A stretch of 64,000 bases of DNA from NCBI RefSeq assembly GCF_011440305.1, contig NZ_JAAOIW010000023.1, forward strand, positions 37,809 to 101,808. Direction: 5' to 3'. Each line of letters opens with the position of its first letter. Within the stretch, counting starts at the first letter, position 1. The position numbers and the translations under genes are program-made. Of the stretch, positions 9,303 to 18,113 are shown piece after piece. The notes beneath the pieces are model-generated. The model did not search any database and was not told the origin of the DNA. It saw only the letters and a program-made list of their open reading frames with translations. The stretch comes from Paenibacillus agricola. Lineage in GTDB: Bacteria > Bacillota > Bacilli > Paenibacillales > NBRC-103111.

Positions 9303-9778
9303 CCGGAAATTTGCTCACTTTCTTTAGTATATTTATCAATATATTTAATTAGGTCCTGTTTCCAATTATCTTGTGCTGCATTGTAATATACTGTTCCCAT
9401 GTAAATATTTGAAAAGCTCTCTTTTAATTCAATATTAAGCTGGCTTAAAGTTACGTTTTCTATTAATTCACCAAAATTTTCAAATTGTGTTACTACCACT
9501 GTTGGAATAAAAATATTCTTTCTATACATTTGTCTTAATATATCTTTTCCAGCAAATGGTCTTAAACGCCCACCTGTTTCTTTGTTTGAGATATCGAAAG
9601 TTGGCATACTCATGTCTAATATTAGTAACTTGTACTTCTGTCTGTTACCTAATATTTCTTTTAAACCACTTTGAAATGAATTGCGTCTTGTTATTGTAAT
9701 AGATGGGTAAACATTATTTAATTCATCTACTATTTGTTTGATTTTATTTTGATCATCTTCAATCATTAATATATTCAA
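9299..9778 (-). CDS. dtcB: Detocs lone receiver DtcB
   Basis: A 159-residue stand-alone receiver-domain protein with no output domain. It has acidic residues Asp8/Asp9 after the first strand and phosphoacceptor Asp55 in LLILDMSMP. The TTG start at 9778 overlaps the dtcA stop (TTGA). In described Detocs systems this partner competes with the effector for phosphate and buffers against accidental activation. That role is taken from the family, not seen here. Overlaps with both neighbours show tight translational coupling. Confidence 0.8.
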   Translation of the reverse strand: MNILMIEDDQNKIKQIVDELNNVYPSITITRRNSFQSGLKEILGNRQKYKLLILDMSMPTFDISNKETGGRLRPFAGKDILRQMYRKNIFIPTVVVTQFENFGELIENVTLSQLNIELKESFSNIYMGTVYYNAAQDNWKQDLIKYIDKYTKESEQISG

Positions 9779-12700
9779 CAGAGTAATTCCTTTCCGTTCA
9801 TTTTAATTATCACCTTATATGATTTACTCTCTACTTCTATGTTGATAGTATGTTTACAACCCAAGTCTACAGAAAGGATTTTGATAATTTTTAATAATCC
9901 GGAACCACCTTCAGTATTTACTTTATCAAATTCATTTTCAATGTTTAATTTTTCTACACGTTTAGCTGAACTGCTTACCAATTCATCGTAATCTTTACCT
10001 ATTATATTTATTTCGTTTTTCACTTCTATCACAAGAAACCCATCTCTATTCAAAAATATAATATTGCATTTTGTAACATCTAGGTTGCTATGTTCAATTA
10101 CATTAGCAATTAAAATATAAAATATCTGAGTCATGCTTCCTAAAGTTTGTCCCTTTAATCTTAAAGATTCATCAATATCATATATGGGTATCAAGTTAAC
10201 ATTTTTGGGTCTTAACATTTCTATTGCTACCTTGCAAGGGGTAGCTAAAAAATAATCAGAGTATTTTGCTGTTAGATCCCGTGTAAACCAATTTGTTAAT
10301 TTATCTAATTCTCTTTGAATACTTATTCTTGCCGAATATATATATGAATTCAGTTCCGTCAAATCTAAATCAAGCATTTTAATGTTTTTTTCTAAATTGA
10401 CTAACTCGTAATCAAACAATCTTTTTAATTCAAATGTGATTTTTGATCGTATTCCCGCTAAATTCATATCAGTTTTTTGCCATAAATACGAAAAAACTAT
10501 ATCTATGAATTCTTCGTAAGGTGTCTCATCATTTATTTTATGTTTAAGCTCTAGTAGTTCACGTTCAAGATTATAGATTGAATAGTCAAATAGCCCTAGA
10601 GGATTTTTGTTATCCTCTATATTAATTCGTATCCATTGGTTTTTAATCATATCTATTAAAACATCAATTTGCTCCGAAAACTCAGCAAGAAAACTCAAGA
10701 GTTTTTCTACATCAGCTTTATCCTCATATTTATTTTTCCAAAAAACATTTTCATGATAGTTATTATAATCTCTTTTGGTAATTAACTTATTTACCTCTAA
10801 AGGACTTCTAAGTTGTCCTGTTATAGTCCCATGCCTTATACCTAGACTTAAATATCCATCCAATCCATATTGATTACTGGAAACAAAAAAGTTTCTTATC
10901 TCTAAAATCATACTATTTAATAAGTTTTCTTTTTCATTAATCGGTAATCTAATTTTAATTAATTCTCCGTTTTCTGTATTGAAAGTTATATATTCATTGA
11001 AAGAAAATAAAGTATTAAAACTTTCCATATTTTTATAACGGATAAAACTTTCTTTAATATTTTTTTCAATTGTTTTTTTTATACCATCTACGTCAACATA
11101 AATTTTACTCATTTCAATATTTTGCATATTTTCTATGATCATAAGTCTTTCAGAAATATTTTCAATTTCGATTAAATATAACTTTTTATTAGATGAATCA
11201 ATTTCACAGAGAATATTGTATATTTCAATTCTTTCTTTCTCAATTTCTTTAGTACTATTAAAAACAACGTGGTTATCCATTATATTAAATACGCATATAA
11301 ATCTTAAAAAATATATTAAAATTTCTTTATCGATTTCAGATATATGCTCCATTATTTTCGAAGGTTTATCTATTCCTATTGCATCTAAAAAATCTTCATA
11401 AGCTTCAAACTTAAGTGTTTCTTTATCAAAATTAATATATTTAGTACATATATCATAAAGTATTGATAAGGTGATTTTATTAGTTCCTTCTACAGTTTTT
11501 CCATTTTCAATTCTGTCAAGAATTTGAATAATGGGCATTCTTACATACATATTAACATTATGGAAATATGTTCTAATCATTAATTTCAAACATTCGTCAA
11601 TATTATTTAATTCTAATAAACATACTAATAAACCAATTGTCGAATCTTGTTTTGTAATTCTGTCACTACTATCTATCATTTCTGTGTATAATTTTTTTGC
11701 ATTTAAATAATCATTTTTACTAGTTAATATTCTAGATAAATACATATTTTTTCTTTCATTTGGAATATCTACAGATTTAAGTAGAGGTATATCATTCAAT
11801 ATAAGCGATTCATACAGACGAATGCACTGACGTTCACTATACATTTTTTTTAGTTTTTCTAAATTATTCATTCCTTTGCCTTCATCAATTATATGTAAAC
11901 TAACCAAAGGGTTTTCGGGTTGTAAGTTTAGAACTCCAAATAAAATACTTCTAGATTTCTGAATATCAAATTCCACACTAGAATATTCTTTTACGACAAT
12001 AGCATTGATTTTAGCAGCCCATTTATGATGTGAAAACATATCTATTATTTTAGACAGTTTTAAAAAAGAGTCATTAGCTTTATTATTTTTCAAAATAATG
12101 TTTAATAAATAACCAGTTATTACTTGAATTAGATTGATGGGTTCTAAATTTATTTCATTCTTTACTCTAATCTTACTTTTAATATTAATTTCATACATCT
12201 CTATTAATGTAGGGTCATCTTTTATTATTCTTTCGGATAATTCTGCCGACTTCAAATAATTCCCATTAGTATATTGATCAAGAGCATCATAATATAAATC
12301 TGTATTTTTATTATAAACATAATCAATTTCCCCACCCAAAATAACTAGCAATGTTTTTAAATTTTCATCTTCGATGACTGGAATCAATCTACCAAGTAGA
12401 AATATTAAGTTGGAAGTTGTCTCGGGAGTTATTTCATTATTTGTTTTGCTAGCAATAATAATTTCAATAACTTTCATAAAAGTTAGATATCGATCAATCA
12501 TTGACATAGAAAACTCTCTTGCCATAACTTGGATTAAATCTAAATCAGGATTACTATCAATACCACTTAATTTAAATGGTATATAGCTCGCTAAAATATT
12601 CAGTCCAGATTCTTTTAAGTCAATAATAAGTTCATTTATTTTATGTTTGTATTTTATAGAACTCGTATTTAAATCAGCTCTACTACTAATGTAAAATGTT

Positions 12701-13215
12701 AAAAATTTTACAACTGGATCCTCATCTCTTTTATTAAACAAAGATTTAGTATATTTATTTTTAAGTTCGACTCCTTTATCACTCTGTATCAGAGAAATTT
12801 GGCTTTCAATCAACCATATTGAATAACCAAATTTTTCAAAAATCTGTTTTAATATACTATAACATTCTTGATATTCTGATTTTAATATGCAATATTCATA
12901 ATTCTTCTTCAAAATTAGAAAATCATTTATTTCCTTTGCATAGTATTTAATATTCAATGAATACCATGTTAATTCTTTAATAATATTCTTTGTTTGTATC
13001 GAATCTGGACCAGTGCCCAATTCAGACAAATTTCTGGGAAATGGTATACCACAAATTTGTTTTTTATAACCTAAGCTAATAAACTTTTTCATATAGTCTT
13101 CTATTGACTGATAGGTGTGTTCATTTTTTAACTTATACAAAATTGAAGATGAATTTTTTCTATGAAAACCATCGAGTAAAGAAGAACCTCTGTTTCTAAG
13201 CTTATTTATCTTCAC
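9775..13215 (-). CDS. dtcA: Detocs sensor kinase DtcA
   Basis: An 1146-residue protein starts at GTG 13215 after GAGGGATAAATT. There are no membrane segments, so it is a cytoplasmic sensor. About the first 650 residues are helical repeat-like (TPR type, e.g. ALDQYTNGNYLKSAELSERI). Near residue 795, LGIRHGTITGQLRSP carries His795, a candidate phosphoacceptor. From about 1030 a GHKL ATPase domain is visible: NVIEHS as N box and EGGSGLLKIIKIL as G box. It should sense infection and pass phosphate to the receivers DtcB and DtcC, which follow in overlapping order. The very low G+C differs from the flanking IS. The IS element just upstream ends about 29 bases before the start, so it may have displaced or replaced the native promoter. 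Confidence 0.8.
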   Translation of the reverse strand: MKINKLRNRGSSLLDGFHRKNSSSILYKLKNEHTYQSIEDYMKKFISLGYKKQICGIPFPRNLSELGTGPDSIQTKNIIKELTWYSLNIKYYAKEINDFLILKKNYEYCILKSEYQECYSILKQIFEKFGYSIWLIESQISLIQSDKGVELKNKYTKSLFNKRDEDPVVKFLTFYISSRADLNTSSIKYKHKINELIIDLKESGLNILASYIPFKLSGIDSNPDLDLIQVMAREFSMSMIDRYLTFMKVIEIIIASKTNNEITPETTSNLIFLLGRLIPVIEDENLKTLLVILGGEIDYVYNKNTDLYYDALDQYTNGNYLKSAELSERIIKDDPTLIEMYEINIKSKIRVKNEINLEPINLIQVITGYLLNIILKNNKANDSFLKLSKIIDMFSHHKWAAKINAIVVKEYSSVEFDIQKSRSILFGVLNLQPENPLVSLHIIDEGKGMNNLEKLKKMYSERQCIRLYESLILNDIPLLKSVDIPNERKNMYLSRILTSKNDYLNAKKLYTEMIDSSDRITKQDSTIGLLVCLLELNNIDECLKLMIRTYFHNVNMYVRMPIIQILDRIENGKTVEGTNKITLSILYDICTKYINFDKETLKFEAYEDFLDAIGIDKPSKIMEHISEIDKEILIYFLRFICVFNIMDNHVVFNSTKEIEKERIEIYNILCEIDSSNKKLYLIEIENISERLMIIENMQNIEMSKIYVDVDGIKKTIEKNIKESFIRYKNMESFNTLFSFNEYITFNTENGELIKIRLPINEKENLLNSMILEIRNFFVSSNQYGLDGYLSLGIRHGTITGQLRSPLEVNKLITKRDYNNYHENVFWKNKYEDKADVEKLLSFLAEFSEQIDVLIDMIKNQWIRINIEDNKNPLGLFDYSIYNLERELLELKHKINDETPYEEFIDIVFSYLWQKTDMNLAGIRSKITFELKRLFDYELVNLEKNIKMLDLDLTELNSYIYSARISIQRELDKLTNWFTRDLTAKYSDYFLATPCKVAIEMLRPKNVNLIPIYDIDESLRLKGQTLGSMTQIFYILIANVIEHSNLDVTKCNIIFLNRDGFLVIEVKNEINIIGKDYDELVSSSAKRVEKLNIENEFDKVNTEGGSGLLKIIKILSVDLGCKHTINIEVESKSYKVIIKMNGKELLC

Positions 13216-13243
13216 AATTTATCCCTCGCTATTTTGAAATATG

Positions 13244-14831
13244 TTTTATATGTGAATCAATTTCATAAAGATTAATACTTGAAGCCATATGGACAGAATA
13301 ATGAAGTTGAGTGTTTTAAAAATTAAGAGACTTTCTTGGCAGAACGTTCCAGGGTTTGGTTCCATCGATCCACGGTTAGTTTGCTAGCGGTATAAGTTAA
13401 GCAGGAAAAATAAAAGTCCACTTGTGCCTTCGTGCCACGGTGCCTCATGTTGTTCAGTTGAAAGTACTCCTTGAGATAGGCATGGACGCGTTCAACGGCT
13501 GTCCGCTTTTTGTAAAGATCGTAATAACCATCGCTTCCCCTTGCCGGAACCGTGTACTTTCGGGGGTCTGAATCCCTTTTAATTTTAAAAACTTTCTGGC
13601 AAGTCCCATCGTTAAACGGGCAACTCGTACATTCTTTAGGCTGCGTGTACTTCAGCGTGTTGTACTTGGCATCACAGCTATCGTATCGGTAGCTGTTGCC
13701 CTCTTTGCAAACGGGACGGAAGTACTTGTCTTTGCCTTCAACAAGCGATTCTTTCCTGCGGTTGTAGTCGATAAGCGCCTGGGCTCCCATGCCCTCGACT
13801 TGCTTGTAGATCGGTGCCAAGTCATAGCCGGCGTCTGCCAAAACTTGCTTCACCTCCAGCTCCGGATGGTGTTCAGCTAACATTTTTAACAAGGGGATCG
13901 CCATTTTTCCGTCGTTGATCGAACCCGAAGACAGCAAAGCGGTAAGGATGTACTGGCTTTTGCAATCCACTAGAAGATGGGCTTTAAAGCCATACCAAAA
14001 TACGTTTTTGCCTGCTGAATTTTTCTTGACTCCCCATTCCGGTGCGAGGGGAATCTGGCCACGGAGTTGAGTGAAGGTACACGGAAGCTGTTCTTCTACT
14101 TTCTTTTCGAAAAGTGGCCGGTTGGCCTCGATTTCCAGCTGTTCTTGCAGCCATTTCTCCCGTTCCGCTTTGGATTTACGGCCACGCTTCTTTTTCGGGA
14201 TTTCCGTTGGCAGTTCTTCCACATCCACCTTCTTTTTCTCGGGCTGGCGGTCTCGGGACTCGACATGGGTGGCATCCATCGCTACAGTGGATGCATCCAG
14301 AAATCCCTCTTGGAAAGCGAGGCGGACCAGCGCCTCCTGCGTTTGTTCAAATACGGCAGAGCCTTGCAGCTTTTGGATCAGGCGGCTATACGTAGCCTCA
14401 CTTGGGATGCGGTCGGATCCGGTAAATCCACAATTGAGATTAAATTCGACGCTTTGTTTTAACCGTTTCCGTAAATCCTTGATGGTAGGAATCCGCTCGA
14501 TCACCCGGATAAACAAAGACCGGAGCATGGCTGTGTAGTTCAGTTGAGTAGGTGCTCCTAAAACAAACTTTTTGGATACGACCTTCAAAAAAGGACGGAT
14601 ATCCAACGTGTTGAAAAAGAACCCGTAGGTATCTTGGGGAGACAAATTCAATAAATCTTCTAACGTAAACAAGCTTTCCTGGTGTACACTAGACATAGGG
14701 AGTCCAACCTTTCTCTGTGTGAAGTAGGGGTACTTAACACTTCGAGATTTGGGGAGGTACTCCTTTTTCCTTGCCTTAAAGACTTAAACCCAGCAAGGGT
14801 TTGGACTTATGAAATTCATTCATGTATAAAA
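13244..14831 (-). mobile_element. IS element (DDE transposase, 25-bp inverted ends)
   Basis: The left end (13244-13268) and the reverse complement of the right end (14807-14831) share the pattern TTTTATA-NN-TGAAT-N-AATTTCATAA, 22 of 25 bases identical. They enclose the single transposase gene, giving about 1.59 kb, normal for the IS1182/IS4-like groups. No target duplication was clear outside the repeats. The ends were found by eye, and true tips could differ by a few bases. Confidence 0.5.
13323..14696 (-). CDS. IS1182-like DDE transposase
   Basis: A 457-residue, apparently full-length transposase. It has an N-terminal helical DNA-binding part (residues 1-120), a basic linker (KKKRGRKSKAERE), and a DDE_Tnp_1-type catalytic core: VAMDATHVES (first Asp), VLADAGYD (second Asp), and AVERVHAYLKEYF with the Glu of the YREK-like region. 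A four-Cys segment (CKEG..CDAKY..CTSCPF..C) lies before the last motif, typical of IS1182 relatives. The G+C content is clearly higher than in the Detocs genes beside it. The gene stands alone on its strand and moves its own element. Confidence 0.85.
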   Translation of the reverse strand: MSSVHQESLFTLEDLLNLSPQDTYGFFFNTLDIRPFLKVVSKKFVLGAPTQLNYTAMLRSLFIRVIERIPTIKDLRKRLKQSVEFNLNCGFTGSDRIPSEATYSRLIQKLQGSAVFEQTQEALVRLAFQEGFLDASTVAMDATHVESRDRQPEKKKVDVEELPTEIPKKKRGRKSKAEREKWLQEQLEIEANRPLFEKKVEEQLPCTFTQLRGQIPLAPEWGVKKNSAGKNVFWYGFKAHLLVDCKSQYILTALLSSGSINDGKMAIPLLKMLAEHHPELEVKQVLADAGYDLAPIYKQVEGMGAQALIDYNRRKESLVEGKDKYFRPVCKEGNSYRYDSCDAKYNTLKYTQPKECTSCPFNDGTCQKVFKIKRDSDPRKYTVPARGSDGYYDLYKKRTAVERVHAYLKEYFQLNNMRHRGTKAQVDFYFSCLTYTASKLTVDRWNQTLERSAKKVS

Positions 14832-15073
14832 TCAAAGCAACTCATTAAATTTCTTTATGTCTTTCCTCGAGTAGATTTCAACAATTAATTTTTCCATTAA
14901 TCTAAACAGTTCTGACCATTGTACTCTTATTTTTAGGAAAGAATCAGAATCAAATCTATAAATTTGAGGGTCAGTTATTTCAATATTCCTTGTGTGGAAG
15001 TTATACATAATTATCCCTTCTTTGATAGACTCATAAATTTACACAAGATAAATATTTTTCGCTACTATAAAAC
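14832..15073. other. Intergenic gap between the IS and the HNH gene
   Basis: This AT-rich stretch shows no gene, clear promoter or hairpin. Confidence 0.4.
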
Positions 15074-16006
15074 TTACGCCAGATACACATTCTCATTGTG
15101 CCATCTCAAAAACTGTGTGGATGGTCTTTCATTCTGCTGTTCAGGAATCTCGGCTAGTCTCTTTCCATGAAATGCATAGTACTCTTTACCGTTTCCATAA
15201 TCCTCTTTAAGTCTGTTGCTAACTTCAATTTGGAGTTCTTCATTAATTGTGATATAGCCTCGATCAAATAACGTATGCATATCTTTCCTCAACAGCAAGC
15301 CATTACTGGTCAAATGAGGTCCATTTTGAGAATATGGTTTGATATGTGCAGCCTCCAAAACTGGCAACGTTTTTTCTCCTGTTATTGCACAGCGGCGATG
15401 ATAAGCTTCGGTCACGATAACCTTGAATGTGCCTTGACCTATTCTCGGATAAACAGTTTGTCCCGAGCCATAACGGTTGGACTCATTGATTTCCATTACG
15501 TATTCAGAATCCCAGTATGACAATGGATCAAGTTTTTCTTGAACTTTTCCATATAGAGCAAGCCCGATTTCTGTATCCGTGGAATACGTTTTACCTTGTA
15601 CAATATTGGGCTTCCAATCTTCCGGCACAGGAATCCAATCACGTTTTTCGAAGAAAAAAGGCAATGCAAGGATGATGCAGCCGATGGTTGGATCAGGCTC
15701 CGAGCGAAAGTCACTTTTCCGGTATTTATGGATGCCATTCCTAAAACTTATATAATCAGTCATCCCATTTTTAATGCCGAAAGCTTCCCACGCCAAAGAC
15801 ACTGGCAGGAAGGAATGCCGAACAAAAAAACCACCACCGACTATAAAGTTATGTGGACTATGCAGTTTGAATAGGAACATATCATTCTTCTGTATGGCTT
15901 TAAACGTTTGCTTGCCACCTGGTTGCCAGAAGTTCACTTCATCTGGCTGTATATTTGACAGGTGTTGAAACCAATTCTGGTCTGTAACTCCGATAAAGAA
16001 TTTCAA
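15074..16006 (-). CDS. HNH endonuclease with EVE/PUA-like N-terminal domain
   Basis: A protein of about 311 residues. The N-terminal 150 residues (KFFIGVTDQNWF, FLFKLHSPHNFIVGGGFF, SLAWEAFG) resemble a PUA/EVE-type reader domain. The C-terminal part holds an HNH nuclease: CAITGEKTLPVLEAAHIKPY, then SNGLLLRKDMHTLFDRGYI (HNH_2 type, with His in AAHIKP as catalytic base). Such reader-HNH fusions are predicted modification-dependent (type IV) restriction enzymes. Start choice: ATG 16012 and GTG 16015 lie only two bases or less from GGAG, while TTG 16006 (MKFFIGVTD...) is eight bases away and gives the usual protein start, so I prefer TTG. No methyltransferase is next to it. Confidence 0.75.
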   Translation of the reverse strand: MKFFIGVTDQNWFQHLSNIQPDEVNFWQPGGKQTFKAIQKNDMFLFKLHSPHNFIVGGGFFVRHSFLPVSLAWEAFGIKNGMTDYISFRNGIHKYRKSDFRSEPDPTIGCIILALPFFFEKRDWIPVPEDWKPNIVQGKTYSTDTEIGLALYGKVQEKLDPLSYWDSEYVMEINESNRYGSGQTVYPRIGQGTFKVIVTEAYHRRCAITGEKTLPVLEAAHIKPYSQNGPHLTSNGLLLRKDMHTLFDRGYITINEELQIEVSNRLKEDYGNGKEYYAFHGKRLAEIPEQQNERPSTQFLRWHNENVYLA

Positions 16007-16044
16007 GCTCATCACTCCGATAATCCTATCATTTATAGTCCTTT

Positions 16045-16097
16045 AGACTTATTCCACAATCTAACTGAAAATTCCTTTATTCGACATTTTATTTCCA
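16045..16097. repeat. 53-bp direct repeat, copy 1 (flanks the NERD gene)
   Basis: This 53-base sequence recurs at 16870-16922 with three mismatches, in the same orientation. It begins AGACTTATTCCACAAT and ends ATTATTTCCA or TTTATTTCCA. The two copies bracket the NERD gene with 772 bases between them. Confidence 0.85.
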
Positions 16098-16160
16098 TAG
16101 TTATACAAGACTAGCTTGCATTAATCTGTCAGCAAGTGGATGTTCGAATAAATCTTTCTA

Positions 16161-16838
16161 TCACTTTCGTTTAATTTTTTCCACATGTTCAGCCCTTAAT
16201 GCAGGGTCAGTAATGTTTGCTTTTTTTATCATGTTAAATAGATTCATTACGTCAGAATCTTGTAGTATTGATTTTTTTAATACAGCTTTCATTCTTAATA
16301 TTTTTCTACTAATGAATTCTGAGAGCTCCACATCGTAAACAATTAGTTCATTTGACTCTATATTTCTCAAACTAGGGTCTATACTGAATCTACACCGCAT
16401 TGTAAATGAGATCATTGATACGAATATCAAATCGGGATTTCCTTTTATCGTCGATTCCAGTGCTTTGATGTGTCCATAATTTTGTTTTAGTGGATTGTAC
16501 ATTTTGAATCGATTATTAACTGTCCAGTATGTATCGTCTCTCAGACCTTTTATTTCACCGTTATAATTTTTGGTTTCAATGACGAATAAACCAAAAGGAG
16601 AAATAACTACATGATCAATTTGAGAAAAACCAGTACGTGATTTCGAATTTCTAACCATCAGATCGCTTAAATATTTACAATCTTTAGGGAGTTGGTCAAG
16701 TTGGATATTAATTTTGTATTCGCCTAATTCACCAATTCGTGTCGATTCGACTTTTTTACGTGGCTTGGATGATTTTGAGGGTATTGAAATAGGGGCAATT
16801 GAGGATTTTTTAAACATCGCAAGTATTTTTTTGAACAT
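16161..16838 (-). CDS. NERD-domain (nuclease-related) protein
   Basis: A 225-residue protein starting at ATG 16838, seven bases after GGAGG; longer upstream frames lack an RBS. After a short basic N-terminus, a NERD domain is visible: TRIGELGEYKINIQLDQL, then SQIDHVVISPFGLFVIETKNYNGEI, which carries the D...E.K residues of a PD-(D/E)XK-like nuclease fold, then YWTVNN....NPLKQNYGHIKAL. The C-terminal 80 residues are helical. NERD proteins are predicted DNA-processing or defence factors, and the precise substrate is unknown. It is a single gene bracketed by two near-identical 53-bp direct repeats, which suggests it arrived or was duplicated as a unit. Confidence 0.75.
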   Translation of the reverse strand: MFKKILAMFKKSSIAPISIPSKSSKPRKKVESTRIGELGEYKINIQLDQLPKDCKYLSDLMVRNSKSRTGFSQIDHVVISPFGLFVIETKNYNGEIKGLRDDTYWTVNNRFKMYNPLKQNYGHIKALESTIKGNPDLIFVSMISFTMRCRFSIDPSLRNIESNELIVYDVELSEFISRKILRMKAVLKKSILQDSDVMNLFNMIKKANITDPALRAEHVEKIKRK

Positions 16839-16869
16839 CGTAAGCCTCCAGCGAATCATTGATTGATGA

Positions 16870-16922
16870 AGACTTATTCCACAATCCAACTGGAAATTCC
16901 TTTATTCGACATATTATTTCCA
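16870..16922. repeat. 53-bp direct repeat, copy 2
   Basis: Second copy of the repeat at 16045-16097 (50 of 53 bases identical). It lies just upstream of the NERD start on the minus strand and could include its promoter. Confidence 0.85.
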
Positions 16923-17103
16923 GTAGGATATATTGAATAAACACACTTGATACAGCCCCAACTTGTCCGATGATGGACTGGGAGACCCGTTCACCCCAAG
17001 CCGCAGGTATGAACGAGAACTGGAGGCTCGCCGGAGACTTCGGTGCAGTCGACAGTATCGTACTTGCCAAAAATGGTGGGCTGGAACTTATGAATTGTGA
17101 TGA

Positions 17104-17826
17104 TTATTTCAAATTAACATAGCCAAAGTGATATTGGCTGTTATTAATAACTTGTTGCAAATCCATTCCTGATGAAGTAATTTGGAAAAGTTGAGCCTTA
17201 AGAGTAGATTCAGGTTGTAAATCTTCAATTTTAATCCAAATACGTGCTGATTCACCATGCCATGCTGCAGGGTAGTCGTCGTTTGATAAACTTTTAGGCT
17301 CTGTGAACGACTTAATTTCCAAAACATTGGCTTTATATGCAATGTCATTGTTACCGCCAGCAGTTCTTCCGATAGCAAAGATAATAGTCACTTTTTCGCC
17401 GCGGTTAATTGCTTTGTTATACGCCGCTACACGTTTTGGTGACATACCGTAATAGAGAGCTTGCGTTGAAAACCATGTAAATCCTCTCACGGCTTGGTCT
17501 GCGATGTATAGCTGCATGGTTTCGTGACCGTTATATTCGTTGCCTTGATTATCACGCGAGGTTGCGAGTTTCATAAAGATGAAACTAACATCAGAAAGAT
17601 TTACTTCGTCTGAATCACGGTCAGATAACATCTGCCTTACGGATTCGATGTTTAAATATTTCCTTTTTAGTTCCATATAGAGTTCCTCGTCTTTGGCAAT
17701 CATGTACATCTCCAGCATATCATTAAGTGCAACGGTTTTCGTTAGCCCTCGTTGCAAAACAAATTCATCGAACATCTGCTGGACTGTTTCGTGGGCGTTT
17801 ATGGTCATGTAATTTTTTCGTGGCAT
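17104..17826 (-). CDS. RHH-type DNA-binding protein with PUA/ASCH-like C-terminal part
   Basis: A 240-residue protein starts at ATG 17826 after AAGAGGAAAA. Residues 1-55 (MPRKNYMTINAHETVQQMFDE..., GLTKTVALNDMLEMYM) have the strand-helix-helix pattern of ribbon-helix-helix repressors. The remainder is alpha/beta (VSFIFMKLATSRDNQ, AAYNKAINRGEKVTIIFAIG, YKANVLEIKSF, YPAAWHGESARIWIKIEDL) and resembles a PUA/ASCH/EVE-type binding fold, though this is only a pattern impression. The upstream DNA has an excellent promoter overlapped by two 30-bp spaced operator-like repeats, so autorepression is likely. It may sense a modified base or small ligand through the C-terminal domain. No partner gene lies immediately downstream. 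Confidence 0.6.
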   Translation of the reverse strand: MPRKNYMTINAHETVQQMFDEFVLQRGLTKTVALNDMLEMYMIAKDEELYMELKRKYLNIESVRQMLSDRDSDEVNLSDVSFIFMKLATSRDNQGNEYNGHETMQLYIADQAVRGFTWFSTQALYYGMSPKRVAAYNKAINRGEKVTIIFAIGRTAGGNNDIAYKANVLEIKSFTEPKSLSNDDYPAAWHGESARIWIKIEDLQPESTLKAQLFQITSSGMDLQQVINNSQYHFGYVNLK

Positions 17827-17851
17827 AATATTTTCCTCTTCTCATCATAAT

Positions 17852-17911
17852 TTGTACTACTGTTCCGGTAGAGTATTTAGATTGTACTACCTTCCCGATA
17901 GAATATCAAGA
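17852..17911. repeat. Two tandem 30-bp operator-like repeats
   Basis: Two tandem units at 17852-17881 and 17882-17911 begin TTGTACTAC and continue TTCC-[G]GTAGAGTAT or TCCC-GATAGAATAT. Each has imperfect dyad symmetry (TACTAC...GTAG-A-TA). They overlap the -10 and -35 boxes of the minus-strand promoter of the RHH gene and are likely its operators. Iteron function is an alternative. Confidence 0.6.
17881..17909 (-). promoter_or_regulatory. Sigma-A-type promoter of the RHH gene
   Basis: On the minus strand TTGATA (17909-17904) is followed after exactly 17 bases by TACAAT (17886-17881). It lies about 55 bases upstream of the ATG at 17826 and is overlapped by the repeated operators. Confidence 0.65.
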
Positions 17912-18005
17912 GAGGAAGTAAAAATGGTGGTTTTTATTCAGACAACAATTAGATTTGAGAAAATGGATATAGAGTAAATTCATATAAATTTATTGCCATA
18001 AACGT

Positions 18006-18034
18006 TAAAAAAGCCACATCTGATTAGACGTGGC
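18006..18034 (-). terminator. Rho-independent terminator
   Basis: On the minus strand GCCACGTC-taatca-GATGTGGC is followed by TTTTTT. It ends transcription from the small genes at 18114-18703. Confidence 0.8.
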
Positions 18035-18113
18035 AGTTTACGCTTATTTAATTATAACGAAATGCAGCCTTTTCGCGTTTAGGGGGTGCAACCGCAAACA
18101 AACGGCTATTAAG

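Noticed and set aside
14067..14538. Plus-strand open frames of 93-155 residues
   Set aside because: They lie antisense to the intact transposase gene and are Ser/Arg/Phe-rich shadows.
16924..17100. Plus-strand stretch that could encode NWRLAGDFGAVDSIVLAKNGG
   Set aside because: The composition looks coding, but there is no start with RBS, the frame is short and I recognise no family. It may be a gene fragment, not listed as a feature.
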